Source: an uncultured Methylococcaceae bacterium (GTDB lineage: Bacteria > Pseudomonadota > Gammaproteobacteria > Methylococcales > Methylomonadaceae). Taken from it: a stretch of 35,502 nt of DNA. Below, piece after piece: positions 17,429 through 26,296 of the stretch; position 1 is the first letter of the stretch; every line of letters begins with the position of its first letter. The notes beneath the pieces are model-generated. The model did no database searches and was not told the origin of the DNA. It saw only the letters and a program-made list of their open reading frames with translations. A program made the position numbers and the translations under genes. The stretch lies in contig CAJAVP010000013.1 in NCBI GenBank assembly GCA_903945375.1, positions 1 through 35,502 of the forward strand, given 5' to 3'.

Positions 17429-18544
17429 TTAGTGGTCAATTGGTTGTGGAGCAGCATCATTGCTGGGTTGTACGGCATTGTCGATAAGCACGGGGGAGCC
17501 GTTATGTAGTTTGATTTGTCCTGAGGTGACAACCCAATCGCCTTCGTTGACCCCGCTAAGAATCGCGATTTGATCGCCGCGTGTTGCACCGGTTGTCACG
17601 AAAGATTGTTTGGCAATCTGTTTGTTAGGGTCGGTTTTATCGATCAGATAAACCGTTGAGCCAAACGAGTTGAAACTGATGACTGAGCGAGGCAGGGTGA
17701 TATAACGCTGCGGCTGATCGACTTGAATCGTCGTTGTCGCATACATGCCGGGCAATAACTGATGTTTGGGGTTATTCAGTGTCGCTCTGACCAAAATATT
17801 ACGGGTCTCTAAATCCACTTGGGGATTAATGACGCTAATTTCGCCAGTAAACACTTTTTTAGGATAGGCATCTGTTTGGACTTTGACGGCTTGACCGGTT
17901 TTGAGTGAGCTAATCGCTTGCTGAGGTAAAAAGAAATCCACATACAAGCTGTCCAGTGCTTGTAAGGTCGCAATACGGTTTCCGGCATTGAGAAATTGAC
18001 CGAGATCAACATGACGTATACCGAGTTGTCCTGTAAACGGAGCGCGTAGTGTTTTTTTATCGAGTAGGGCTTGTTGTTCAGCGACAGCGGCGAGCGCCAT
18101 GTCCAAATTGGCCTTGTCAGCATCTAACGTCTGTTTACTGATGGCGTTGGCTTTATATTGCCCTTCACTGCGTTGATAAGTGATTTGTGCCAGGCTAGCG
18201 GCGGCATTTAGCGATTTCAACTTGGCGTTATCGTTATCGGCTCGCAATTGTAGTAAGGGCGTATTTGCTGCAACTTGATCGCCTTGTTTGAAATAAATAG
18301 CAGAAACTAAACCCGACACCTCGGTACTGAGTTCAACCCCTTGAACGGCGTGTAATGTAGCGACTGCCTTGAGTTCGGCTTGCCATGCTTCGGTGCTCGC
18401 GGTGAGGGTTGAGACGGTTTGCGGAGGCTCACCTTGTGCTGTCATGAATTGTTTGATCATGCGCCCTTTAAATGCGATGAAACCAAAAACACCACCTAGC
18501 ACTAAGCTGACAGTGATGAGCATCATGAGCATACGCTTAATCAT
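17429..18544 (-). CDS. RND efflux periplasmic adaptor (membrane fusion protein)
   Basis: The 371-residue protein has an N-terminal membrane anchor (about 4-26), a biotinyl-lipoyl-like half (VELSTEVSGLVSAIYFKQGDQV), a short alpha-hairpin coiled coil (about 103-160), the matching second half with LRAPFTGQLGIRHVDLGQFLNAG, and a beta-barrel plus membrane-proximal domain (LLPGMYATTTIQV, VTTGATRGDQIAILSGVNEGDWVVTSG). It links the RND pump to the outer-membrane channel. The gene lies 54 bp after the channel gene and six before the pump. Confidence 0.94.
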   Translation of the reverse strand: MIKRMLMMLITVSLVLGGVFGFIAFKGRMIKQFMTAQGEPPQTVSTLTASTEAWQAELKAVATLHAVQGVELSTEVSGLVSAIYFKQGDQVAANTPLLQLRADNDNAKLKSLNAAASLAQITYQRSEGQYKANAISKQTLDADKANLDMALAAVAEQQALLDKKTLRAPFTGQLGIRHVDLGQFLNAGNRIATLQALDSLYVDFFLPQQAISSLKTGQAVKVQTDAYPKKVFTGEISVINPQVDLETRNILVRATLNNPKHQLLPGMYATTTIQVDQPQRYITLPRSVISFNSFGSTVYLIDKTDPNKQIAKQSFVTTGATRGDQIAILSGVNEGDWVVTSGQIKLHNGSPVLIDNAVQPSNDAAPQPIDH

Positions 18545-18598
18545 GGGTTTGTTTCCTGTTGGGGTTCAAATAACTGGGAGGGTTACAAAAGCTTGGGA

Positions 18599-20146
18599 TT
18601 AATCTTTCGCAGGTAATGAGGTTGGCAGTGGATTCGTCCAACAATCAAAAAAACGACACGGCACTTGCTGAGTTTTTTGGTTTGCTGTCAAAACCTCAGA
18701 CAAATTACCTCGTTGCCACCAACCGCCGCCCAAGGCTTGAAATAACGCGGCAGTATCTGCTAGGCGGGCGGCTTGGGCTTTTATGCGACCCATACGGGCT
18801 TGTTGGTAGTCACGTTGAGCATTGAGTAATGACACATAACTAACTGCGCCGATGTTAAATTGTGTTTGCGTTAGACTTAGACTTTCTTGTGCGGCTTGTA
18901 AGGCTGCGTCTTGGGTTTTCAATGCGTTTTCATCAAATTCCAGCGCACTTAAAGTGTCGGCAACATCCTGAAAGGCTTTTAATACCGTACTACGGTATTG
19001 TGCTGCGGCTTGTTCATAACTAGCGACAGCGGCTTGGCGTTTATGAGTAAAGTCGCCACCGTGGAAAACTGGCTGTAATAGATTTGCCGTCAGATTCCAA
19101 ATTTCACTACCGGGCATGAATAAACCGCTGGCTTGGGTAGCGATGCTGCCGACATTAGAGCTGATGGTAAAATCCGGAAACACACTGGCGGTAACTACGC
19201 CAATTTGGGCGCTCGCTGCATGAAGAGCGGCTTCTTGAGCGCGAATATCAGGGCGTTGCTCGACCAGTTTGGCGGGTAAACTGAGCGGTAGGGCATCAGG
19301 CAAACTTAATTCATCGAGATTAAATTGTGCGGCCAGATCGGTACTTGGAAACGTGCCAACTAAGGTCGTTAAACGATGCCGCGTTTGCGCGAGCGCTTGT
19401 TGCAAGGGTGGCAAATAGGTTCGTGTTTGCGCGAGCGTGGATTGTTGCGCTAATACCGCCGCTTTTGAGGTGCTACCTAAATCAAATTGCTGTTGGATAA
19501 CATTCAGTTGTTGCGCTTGGGCATCGATAATCTGTTCAGTTGCAGTGATTTGGGCACGTAGTGATGCTTCTTGTAAGGCGGTTGTAACGATATTGGCTGC
19601 AATTGTTAAAAACGCCGCTTCCAATTGAAAGCGTTGATAGTCCGCTTGTGCGGATAAGTTTTCAATTTGCCGACGTATCGCACCAAAGACATCCAAGGTA
19701 TAAGACACTTTGACGGAAGTGTTATAAAGACTAAACACTGATCCACCCATGCTGGGATTACCAAACTGAGCACCAGATATTTGCTGTCTGGTACTAAACG
19801 CACTGGCATCTAACGAAGGAAGCAACGAGCCTTTTTTAGCTTGTGCCAGCTCTTGTGCTTGGACTAAGGTGGCGTGTGCCGATTGTAAGTCTGGATTGTG
19901 TTTAATGGCTTGAGCAATCAATGCACTGAGCGGTTTTGAATGGTAGAGCGTCCACCATTGTCCGGGCAGTTCTTTACCCAAAACAAGTGCTTGTTCAGTC
20001 GCTTTGTTCTGACGGTAAGTGCTGACATTGGGTGGGTCGGGTCTTTTGAAGTCCGGCCCTAACGTACATGCACTGAGTGTTAAGCTAAGCAACAGACTGG
20101 TTATTATTATGCGGCTGGGAGGTGTTTTTGATTGACTTAGCATCAT
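18599..20146 (-). CDS. Outer-membrane efflux lipoprotein (OprM/NodT family)
   Basis: The 515-residue TolC-like channel starts with a lipoprotein signal ending in LSAC (Cys27), then LGPDFKRPDPP, the usual N-terminus of the NodT/OprM group. Two outer-membrane efflux repeats follow, each rich in Ala, Gln and Leu for the coiled-coil tunnel, with QQFDLGSTSKAAVLAQQ and QFNIGAVSYVSLLNAQRDYQQAR as the matching landmarks, and LPAKLVEQRPDIRAQEAAL between them. The C-terminal tail after GGGWW (about 40 residues) is longer than usual. Its ATG overlaps the tetR stop (ATGA), so the two genes are translationally coupled. Confidence 0.94.
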   Translation of the reverse strand: MMLSQSKTPPSRIIITSLLLSLTLSACTLGPDFKRPDPPNVSTYRQNKATEQALVLGKELPGQWWTLYHSKPLSALIAQAIKHNPDLQSAHATLVQAQELAQAKKGSLLPSLDASAFSTRQQISGAQFGNPSMGGSVFSLYNTSVKVSYTLDVFGAIRRQIENLSAQADYQRFQLEAAFLTIAANIVTTALQEASLRAQITATEQIIDAQAQQLNVIQQQFDLGSTSKAAVLAQQSTLAQTRTYLPPLQQALAQTRHRLTTLVGTFPSTDLAAQFNLDELSLPDALPLSLPAKLVEQRPDIRAQEAALHAASAQIGVVTASVFPDFTISSNVGSIATQASGLFMPGSEIWNLTANLLQPVFHGGDFTHKRQAAVASYEQAAAQYRSTVLKAFQDVADTLSALEFDENALKTQDAALQAAQESLSLTQTQFNIGAVSYVSLLNAQRDYQQARMGRIKAQAARLADTAALFQALGGGWWQRGNLSEVLTANQKTQQVPCRFFDCWTNPLPTSLPAKD

Positions 20147-20775
20147 TGAACATTGCCCCGTGATGTTAAACCATTCAATAGTAAGTGGGTAATATGCGCG
20201 GCAATCACATCCGTTCGATCATGCTCGGGTTTTCTGCCCGGAAAAAATTTGTTTAAGGGGCGGCATTTTACGGTGCTGTCCACGATAGCAATGATGGATG
20301 CGGAGACTAAGTGAGAATCTTGTTCGGGAGCAAGTTCTTCAGCTAATTGCATTAATAAATAAAATTGTTGCTTAAAAATACCTTGGGCTAAAAGATTCAT
20401 GCGTTCTGGGTTGGCTTCCATAATTTCTCTTTGCATCAGACAATGGAAATTGTGATCTTGTGTCATGACATCTAGCAGGGCGTGGACAAATCGAGCCAAT
20501 TTTTCTTCTGCCGAGCACTCTGCTTCCCAAACTTGGGCAAAGATTCGTTCTTTGCCTGAAAAGGCAAAGCGTATGGCTTCCAAATAGAGGGCGTTTTTAT
20601 CAGGAAAATAATGATAAATAGCGGCGACACTAAGATTAGCCGCCGTTGCCAACTGTCGCATGGATAAACCGGAGTAACCTTTTTCTGCAAACAGAATAAT
20701 GGCTTTGTTGAGTATAGTTTCTTTTGAGTTCAAAATGATAGCACCGACAGTACCTAACAAACGTTCGGGAGGCAT
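20143..20775 (-). CDS. TetR/AcrR-family regulator of the efflux operon
   Basis: The 210-residue protein has an N-terminal helix-turn-helix (about 33-63: GLSMRQLATAANLSVAAIYHYFPDK) and an all-helical ligand-binding C-terminal domain. As first gene of the operon it probably represses its own transcription and that of the pump, and is released by a pump substrate. The start is uncertain: ATG at 20775 gives a normal-length protein, while a TTG at 20802 would add nine residues; neither has a good Shine-Dalgarno. A palindrome 95-120 bases upstream (20870-20898) is a candidate operator. Confidence 0.92.
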   Translation of the reverse strand: MPPERLLGTVGAIILNSKETILNKAIILFAEKGYSGLSMRQLATAANLSVAAIYHYFPDKNALYLEAIRFAFSGKERIFAQVWEAECSAEEKLARFVHALLDVMTQDHNFHCLMQREIMEANPERMNLLAQGIFKQQFYLLMQLAEELAPEQDSHLVSASIIAIVDSTVKCRPLNKFFPGRKPEHDRTDVIAAHITHLLLNGLTSRGNVQ

Positions 20776-20818
20776 TGTATCAACAAGGTGGCTTTTCGAC
20801 AATCATTAAGTGCTTACG

Positions 20819-20837
20819 CAGCAACTCTCATTGTGGC
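20819..20837 (+). repeat. Copy of a dispersed 19-bp repeat
   Basis: CAGCAACTCTCATTGTGGC here matches CAGCAATTCTCATTATGGC at 33016-33034 at 17 of 19 bases, and a weaker copy lies at 30454-30472. All three are intergenic. Origin unknown; perhaps the end of a small mobile element. Confidence 0.4.
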
Positions 20838-20869
20838 CGCAGACATTCGTTCAACTGATTTAGGCATAG

Positions 20870-20898
20870 GGAATTTAAGTCACCTGAGCATAAATTCC
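20870..20898. promoter_or_regulatory. Candidate operator upstream of tetR
   Basis: GGAATTTA (20870-20877) and TAAATTCC (20891-20898) are perfect 8-bp arms with a 13-base centre, in the space between exbD and tetR. Length and symmetry suit a TetR dimer site, and no T tract points to a terminator. The role is inferred. Confidence 0.35.
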
Positions 20899-20966
20899 AG
20901 TATTTGCTGCCACCTACAGTATTAGTTGTTCAATGTATTTTGTACTCGTTACTTACCAACGTGTCG

Positions 20967-21377
20967 TTATTGCTCTTTGGTAATAAAAGCCAATTTGTTA
21001 ATCCCTGCTTTATGTGCTGCTGCCATCGTATCGGCTACTTTGCCATAAGGTACATTTTTATCCGCGTGAAATTGTACGATTATTTCCGTATCAGCCTGCA
21101 ATAAATCCTGCAAAGGCGAGGCTAGGTTTGCTAAGGTTTGCGGGGTGTCATTTAGAAAAATATTGCCTTGTGCATCAATGCTCAAGGTTGCAAAGTGCTT
21201 GTCTGGTGGAACATCTGTTTTTGTTGTTAGGGGTAACTCAACTTTTACCGCTTGCGCCAGCAAGGGTGCGGTCACAATAAAAACGACCAATAAGACCAAC
21301 ATCACGTCAACTAAAGGCGTGACATTGATTTCACTCATTGACCGTTGTGGCGTTGAGCCATTCATTTTAAGGCTCAT
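20967..21377 (-). CDS. exbD: ExbD: proton-channel subunit of the TonB energising complex
   Basis: The 136-residue protein has a single N-terminal membrane helix with the conserved proton-carrying Asp24 in NVTPLVDVMLVLLVVF, followed by a periplasmic domain ending in HADKNVPYGKVADTMAAAHKAGI, typical of the ExbD/TolR family. The adjacent tonB and exbB favour ExbD over TolR. Its ATG overlaps the exbB stop by four bases. It closes the five-gene operon that starts with the putative copper receptor. Confidence 0.94.
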   Translation of the reverse strand: MSLKMNGSTPQRSMSEINVTPLVDVMLVLLVVFIVTAPLLAQAVKVELPLTTKTDVPPDKHFATLSIDAQGNIFLNDTPQTLANLASPLQDLLQADTEIIVQFHADKNVPYGKVADTMAAAHKAGINKLAFITKEQ

Positions 21378-22045
21378 AATGCGTCCTCATCTTGGGTTTT
21401 AAAATCACTCATGACCGCTAATAATAAAAAGCTGGAGACAAAAGACTCAAAATCCACTTGGCATAATTTAATACGCCGTAAAAAGAAGTTGTAAGCCAAA
21501 ACCGCTGGGATCGCCGCAGCAATACCTATCGCTGTAGCGATTAATGCTTCACCAATAGGCCCTGCAACAACATCAATACTGGCTGATTTAGCGTGGCTGA
21601 TACTTTGTAAGGCGTGCATAATGCCCCAGACCGTACCAAATAAACCAACAAAGGGCGACGTACTGCCGATGCTGGCTAATAATGACAGCCCTTGCTCTAG
21701 TGTTTGATGTTCTTTGTTGATTTGCTGAACCATTGATCGTACTAAGATGGACTCAAGATAGCTACTTTCGTGTAGTCGTGAGGGCGCATTTTGGCGAATA
21801 GTGCGTAAAGTCTGATAACCAGCCTCGGCTATTCGGCTTAATGCACTGTGCGATGCTTCGATCTTCAGTGCAGTATATAAGGTATTGGTTGATAAAAACT
21901 GCTGAAAATAACGTCGATTATGATAATTAATACTCCACAGCAGCCATGATTTATACAAAATCAGTGCCCAAGTAATAGCAGAAAAACCAATCAACACCCA
22001 TAACGTTAGATGCACAATATGATTAGCTGAAGAAAGTTGTAGCAT
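21374..22045 (-). CDS. exbB: ExbB: MotA/TolQ/ExbB proton-channel protein
   Basis: The 223-residue inner-membrane protein has three helices (about 13-33, 123-150 and 163-190) and the family core GLSLLASIGSTSPFVGLFGTVWGIMHAL, then GPIGEALIATAIGIAAAIPAVLAYN. With ExbD it turns the proton gradient into movement of TonB. It starts 24 bases after the tonB stop with a good AAGGA site. Confidence 0.95.
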   Translation of the reverse strand: MLQLSSANHIVHLTLWVLIGFSAITWALILYKSWLLWSINYHNRRYFQQFLSTNTLYTALKIEASHSALSRIAEAGYQTLRTIRQNAPSRLHESSYLESILVRSMVQQINKEHQTLEQGLSLLASIGSTSPFVGLFGTVWGIMHALQSISHAKSASIDVVAGPIGEALIATAIGIAAAIPAVLAYNFFLRRIKLCQVDFESFVSSFLLLAVMSDFKTQDEDAL

Positions 22046-22069
22046 AATTAATCCTTAATACGGTTGTTT

Positions 22070-22819
22070 TTAATCCAGTTTAAAAGTTAATGTTTGGCGT
22101 GTCCGTTGCTCGACCGCCACACCATTCACCAGTTTTTGTTTAAACTTCCATTGCTTAATCGCAGAGAGTGCCGCCTCGTTAAAAATGTCACTGGGTTCTG
22201 CATTGACAATCGTCAGATTGGCGACATCACCATTCGGTTTAATGATAAATTCAACCGTAACCCGGCCTTCAATACCGCGTGTTAAGGCACGTTCTGGATA
22301 CTCAGGCGGAGTACGCTTTAATACCACCACGCCTATCGTTAATCCGTTACTATCCCTATCTGCATTTTCGTTGTGAGGCGGTTCAATGGGCTTTGGCTTA
22401 CTTACGTTTATTGTCGGTGCTGGAAGTGGTGCAGCGATAAACTCCGGTTTAGTAACAACAGGCGTATTGTTTTCAGGTACGGGTTGGCGAATTTTTGGCA
22501 CCGGCTTTAGGGCTGGCTTTGGCATCTTTACAATCGGCTTAGGTGTATCTTTTACTGGCTTTTTTTCAACGACTTCAGGTTTTGTTGGTACTGGCTTTTC
22601 TTGAACAGGAGGTTCTACGTGTTGAACTTCTGCCGGTCTTAGTGCAACCTCAATCCATTGTGAATTCACAATGGGCGCATCATAGACATCAATGGTTTGC
22701 CAAATAGTCCATACCCAGATATGAAAGCAAAAGGAAAATCCTCCCATCAACCAGAGCATTTGAATGGGACGTGATGCGGCTAATGTGCCGATGAAGCGGT
22801 TTACGTTTTTAGCCTGCAC
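22070..22819 (-). CDS. tonB: TonB energy transducer
   Basis: The 249-residue protein has an N-terminal membrane anchor (about 20-42, containing the SFCFHIWVW stretch with its His), a Pro/Lys/Val-rich periplasmic spacer (about 66-150), and the C-terminal TonB domain with PPEYPERALTRGIEGRVTVEF, NEAALSAIKQWKFKQ and a final TLTFKLD. It transmits energy from ExbB-ExbD to outer-membrane receptors. The likely start is a GTG at 22819 with a poor ribosome-binding site. The gene lies 50 bp after the secreted-protein gene, so it is probably a dedicated TonB for the receptor at 23661-25886, although it may also serve BtuB. Confidence 0.94.
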   Translation of the reverse strand: MQAKNVNRFIGTLAASRPIQMLWLMGGFSFCFHIWVWTIWQTIDVYDAPIVNSQWIEVALRPAEVQHVEPPVQEKPVPTKPEVVEKKPVKDTPKPIVKMPKPALKPVPKIRQPVPENNTPVVTKPEFIAAPLPAPTINVSKPKPIEPPHNENADRDSNGLTIGVVVLKRTPPEYPERALTRGIEGRVTVEFIIKPNGDVANLTIVNAEPSDIFNEAALSAIKQWKFKQKLVNGVAVEQRTRQTLTFKLD

Positions 22820-22869
22820 CGATCAAATTTTTCCGTGAGAAATCAGCATGAAGATATTCTGAGGTGCTA

Positions 22870-23628
22870 TCACTGACAACCTGCTGTATCTAGCCAGGTG
22901 GATAAATGTCCCCAATCTTGGATGCTTCCATCTACCCCTTGATAATAAACATGGCTATCAGCGGATGAAATTCCCAAAGACACCTGCGATTCGGGATAGT
23001 AGCGGTAAGACGCAAGAGGGCGTGGCTGTGAAATTACGCCGATAGAGGAAAATTCTGAGTACGTGTTTTCTGCCCAATCAAAAAAACACGTTGAACGAGC
23101 GACCTTGGATTTGCCTTTCGGTGTAATTTTTATCGATAACTTCCCATGTCCGCCTTCCATCGGGATGACCGGGTTATGCCAAGATAAATCATACATGCAT
23201 GTTTGCCCCATCAGAGCACCCGGCGTGCAATCCATATAAGCCAATTTATTCAGATTGGTCGCACCTAAGCTAGGATCTAGGGCATTAAAATTTATCGTGA
23301 CATAAGCATTGTTATTGATAGGCGGATCGGTGCGTATCGCTTTAGTATTCATTGCGTAGACACTCGCAGTGATGCCGCCATTACGGTCTTTTGTCCAAGT
23401 TAATTGTTTACTAAGCCAGACAATATCGCCCATTAACACATCGTCTAATATGCCTTGCAGGTTACTGATCTTCTTGGTTTTTACATCATACTTAAAGCTT
23501 CCAGTAAACGTGGTGTCATCTAAAAAAACGACCGAGACGTTGTAACTAACAGCCGCCGCTTGCGTTATCTGAATCGGTGTAACGATGCCGACGAATACCA
23601 GAGGTACTATCATTGTGGTAATTTTCAT
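22870..23628 (-). CDS. Secreted two-domain protein with Met/Cys/His cluster, unknown function
   Basis: The 252-residue product has a signal peptide (about 1-25, ending QAAA), then a beta-rich domain (about 27-175: VSYNVSVVFLDDTTFTGSF, NAYVTINFNALDPS). That domain contains a striking run of potential soft-metal ligands: Met132, Cys134, Met140, Cys144, Met145, His151, Met157, His161. A second small domain (181-252) starts CFFDWAENTYSEF, continues YRYYPESQVSLGISSADSHVYYQG and ends WLDTAGC, with Cys181 and Cys251 likely forming a disulfide. I recall this C-terminal module from secreted proteins of other proteobacteria but know no function for it. The gene lies 32 bp after the copper-receptor gene and before tonB, and has a strong AAGGA site. 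A periplasmic or extracellular copper-binding role is an inference. Confidence 0.85.
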   Translation of the reverse strand: MKITTMIVPLVFVGIVTPIQITQAAAVSYNVSVVFLDDTTFTGSFKYDVKTKKISNLQGILDDVLMGDIVWLSKQLTWTKDRNGGITASVYAMNTKAIRTDPPINNNAYVTINFNALDPSLGATNLNKLAYMDCTPGALMGQTCMYDLSWHNPVIPMEGGHGKLSIKITPKGKSKVARSTCFFDWAENTYSEFSSIGVISQPRPLASYRYYPESQVSLGISSADSHVYYQGVDGSIQDWGHLSTWLDTAGCQ

Positions 23629-23660
23629 TATGATTCCTTGTGTGTTGAGGGGCGATTAGG

Positions 23661-25886
23661 TTAATAAGTAACAGTTAAGCCAACATAAACGGATCGCCCT
23701 ATACCGGGTAAGTTTTGATTATTTAGTCGTGAGGAAACCAATGTCATGGCATTTTGATCGCCGATATAAGCACCGGATAACGGGTAATAATAGTTTTTAT
23801 CTAAGAGGTTATCGACACCGACATCTAAGCTGACGTGTTGCCATTGATAGCCCGTTTTAACATTCAACAGGATATACGCGGGTGTTCGCAATTCGTTGCG
23901 TAGTGCTTGAACATCGTCTTTCGCATCGACAAATTGCATTTCCAAGGCATTTTTCCAGCCCGTTAATTGGTGATCCAGACTCAGTTTTAGATTGAAAGGC
24001 ATCATGTGGTATAGATTTGAGCCATCAGTCCGTTGACCATTGACGTAACTCATAATGGAATGCGTGGAAAATTTCCCCCATCGTTGATCACTCATTAAGT
24101 CTGCGTTAGCGGTGACATCGACCCCCCAAAGCCTTGCATCGTGATTGGCAAATTGTAAGTAGTAAAAACCATTGTTCGGTTGCTTGCAGCTAGCGCAACG
24201 ATCGACATCAATAAAATGTTCTACATAGCTAAAATAAGGCGTCACTTTAATGCCCCACGCATCAGCTTTAGGGTCATAAAAATCTGCTGTAAAACTGAGG
24301 TTATGAGCGATTTCCGGTTTTAATCCCATATTGCCTACATAACCATTGCCGTCTCCAAACCAGCCGACCATTGTCATCATCATAGGACTTCTATCCCAAG
24401 GGTAAAGCTCATGCAATGAGGGCGCACGATTTTTGCGGGCATAACCAAAGTCATATTGACTGCCAGCCTGTGGGGTAAACTGCATCAATGCCGTCACATC
24501 AAAGGTATCAAAATCACGTTGATGATCTAAGGCATTAAACGCATTGGCTTGGATTAAACTGGGCGGTTGGCTATAAAGCTCAGGAAAACGATAATACAAT
24601 CTGGGCACAAAATTATTATAGCCTTGCACATTGCCCGTATCTGTCATTGTGTGGTCGTATCGCAGACCTAACATACTTTTCCACTTGGCCGACCAATTAA
24701 AATCCATTTCTGCAAACGTTCCCAGCCGGTCACGAGTCGCTCTATTGAGATTAAGAAAGGTATTGGGCCCCATCATGCTTAATCGCGTAGATGTTGGCGG
24801 CCAATAATCATTGATAAAGCTACTATGAAATTCGTTGCCAAAACGAAAGGTATGCCGCTTGCCAAAAGGTAAATCAGCTTGCAGCTTATAACCAAAGTTT
24901 CTACCTCGGGTTTCCATTGGCATTTCGACCCTAGCCCGCCTGTCTGCGCCATAGTTCATGGTGTGACTGGTGTTTTCGAGATACAGCTTACCGTCTAAAC
25001 TTCCCCAATCATAACGACCTTTATAATGGACATTGCCAAAAATACTGTCATTGTTGGTCAAATCCATACGCGCTGTTGGGAAGCCCTGAAAAGGAATGTG
25101 CTGTTGTCCGCCTTTGATTTCTAATAAGTGCGTATCGAATTTAAAGGCCAGTGATGCCGCGTGATTTTGATTTTCGTAGGCAGTTGATTGAATAAGGTTG
25201 TTGTTGCCGTCACGATAATTACGGCTTTGTGTATCGGAACCCGTGTAATCCAATCTAGCCTTGTCGCTAGCAATTCCGGCGGCAATACTGCCTCCAAACG
25301 CATCACCATTACTGCGATAAAAAGAGGATGCCTTGCCGGTAAGCAAATAATTATCTCCAGGTTTTGCAAAAATAGGCTCAGGCGATTGCACTGAAATCGT
25401 TCCGCCGATACTATCACCGCCCATACTGACGGGTGTAACCCCTTGTAAAATAATAATGTTACCAATATTAGAACGGTCGACATACGAAAGTGCGGGATTC
25501 ATGTGATTAGGGCAAATGGAATTAACCGTCATACCATTAACATCCACCTTAACCCGCGTATCATTTAGGCCGTGCAAAATGGGCAGCGACGACACACCAC
25601 CACCCGCCTGAAGACTAACCCCTGCAGTATCTTCCAATAATTTTGCGGTATCGGACACTTGTGCCTGCTTTGCTGTAATCTCTTTGGATACTATTTTTTC
25701 TTTGACTGAAATATCCGGTGTAAGCGGTTTCGCGGTGACGGTGTAATCTTCTAAAATCAGCGGCGCATCATTGGCTGGCTCGGTTGCATAAACCACTCGA
25801 CAAACCCCCAGCCCAAAGACTATTAGATAACGAAGCAGGATTCTGGTTGATTTTTTAATCAGGCGACTTAGTAACTGTTTTTGCAT
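23661..25886 (-). CDS. TonB-dependent receptor of the OprC/NosA copper type
   Basis: From the ATG at 25886 the protein has 741 residues: a signal peptide (ending near VVYA, residue 34), a TonB-box region (EDYTVTAKPLTP), a plug with LPILHGLNDTRVKVDVNGM and GGDSIGGTISVQSPEP, and a 22-strand barrel ending in GLTVTY. The copper signature of OprC is present in both halves: CxxxM as C125-PNH-M129 in SICPNHMNPALSYVD, and HxM as H308-T-M310 in NTSHTMNYGADRR. The spacing between the pairs (183) is close to that of OprC (C143/M147 and H323/M325). A GTG at 25970 would add 28 residues but spoil the signal peptide. It heads an operon with a secreted protein, tonB, exbB and exbD. Copper uptake is the prediction. 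Confidence 0.88.
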   Translation of the reverse strand: MQKQLLSRLIKKSTRILLRYLIVFGLGVCRVVYATEPANDAPLILEDYTVTAKPLTPDISVKEKIVSKEITAKQAQVSDTAKLLEDTAGVSLQAGGGVSSLPILHGLNDTRVKVDVNGMTVNSICPNHMNPALSYVDRSNIGNIIILQGVTPVSMGGDSIGGTISVQSPEPIFAKPGDNYLLTGKASSFYRSNGDAFGGSIAAGIASDKARLDYTGSDTQSRNYRDGNNNLIQSTAYENQNHAASLAFKFDTHLLEIKGGQQHIPFQGFPTARMDLTNNDSIFGNVHYKGRYDWGSLDGKLYLENTSHTMNYGADRRARVEMPMETRGRNFGYKLQADLPFGKRHTFRFGNEFHSSFINDYWPPTSTRLSMMGPNTFLNLNRATRDRLGTFAEMDFNWSAKWKSMLGLRYDHTMTDTGNVQGYNNFVPRLYYRFPELYSQPPSLIQANAFNALDHQRDFDTFDVTALMQFTPQAGSQYDFGYARKNRAPSLHELYPWDRSPMMMTMVGWFGDGNGYVGNMGLKPEIAHNLSFTADFYDPKADAWGIKVTPYFSYVEHFIDVDRCASCKQPNNGFYYLQFANHDARLWGVDVTANADLMSDQRWGKFSTHSIMSYVNGQRTDGSNLYHMMPFNLKLSLDHQLTGWKNALEMQFVDAKDDVQALRNELRTPAYILLNVKTGYQWQHVSLDVGVDNLLDKNYYYPLSGAYIGDQNAMTLVSSRLNNQNLPGIGRSVYVGLTVTY

Positions 25887-26233
25887 TAACCGCTGCAAGC
25901 AAACGCGCAAGCTAGGAAATCCAATAGAGAGCGCTCCGAAGTATAAAATGAAAAATATGTTATTGTTCACAGTGTGCTCTGAGTATTGATGTAGTAACAG
26001 GGGTCATTGTCTTGGCAATTAAGGCTAGGGAAATTTAAAAATGCTGAACTGATTATTCGTATGGTTTTTCTAGTGTTAAATGTCTCAGCAGGGTAGGGGG
26101 GGAATGGTTAAGTTAAAATGCTTAATGTTGTGTTGAGATTCATGCTAACAGCATTAAACGAAAATGATCCTAGTCTGTCAATAGACCCTCTTGTAAGTCA
26201 TTTAAGGTTAAGCAACAGAATAAAAACTCTAGT

Positions 26234-26251
26234 AGCATTATATATAATGCT
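26234..26251. promoter_or_regulatory. Perfect 18-bp palindrome
   Basis: AGCATTATATATAATGCT reads the same on both strands. It lies about 350 bp upstream of the receptor start and a similar distance from the plus-strand secreted-protein gene. It may be a dimeric regulator site; its AT-rich centre could also arise by chance. Confidence 0.35.
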
Positions 26252-26296
26252 TATTAATCAGGTTGTTAACAAAAAAAATAAAAACAAACCCAAAGG

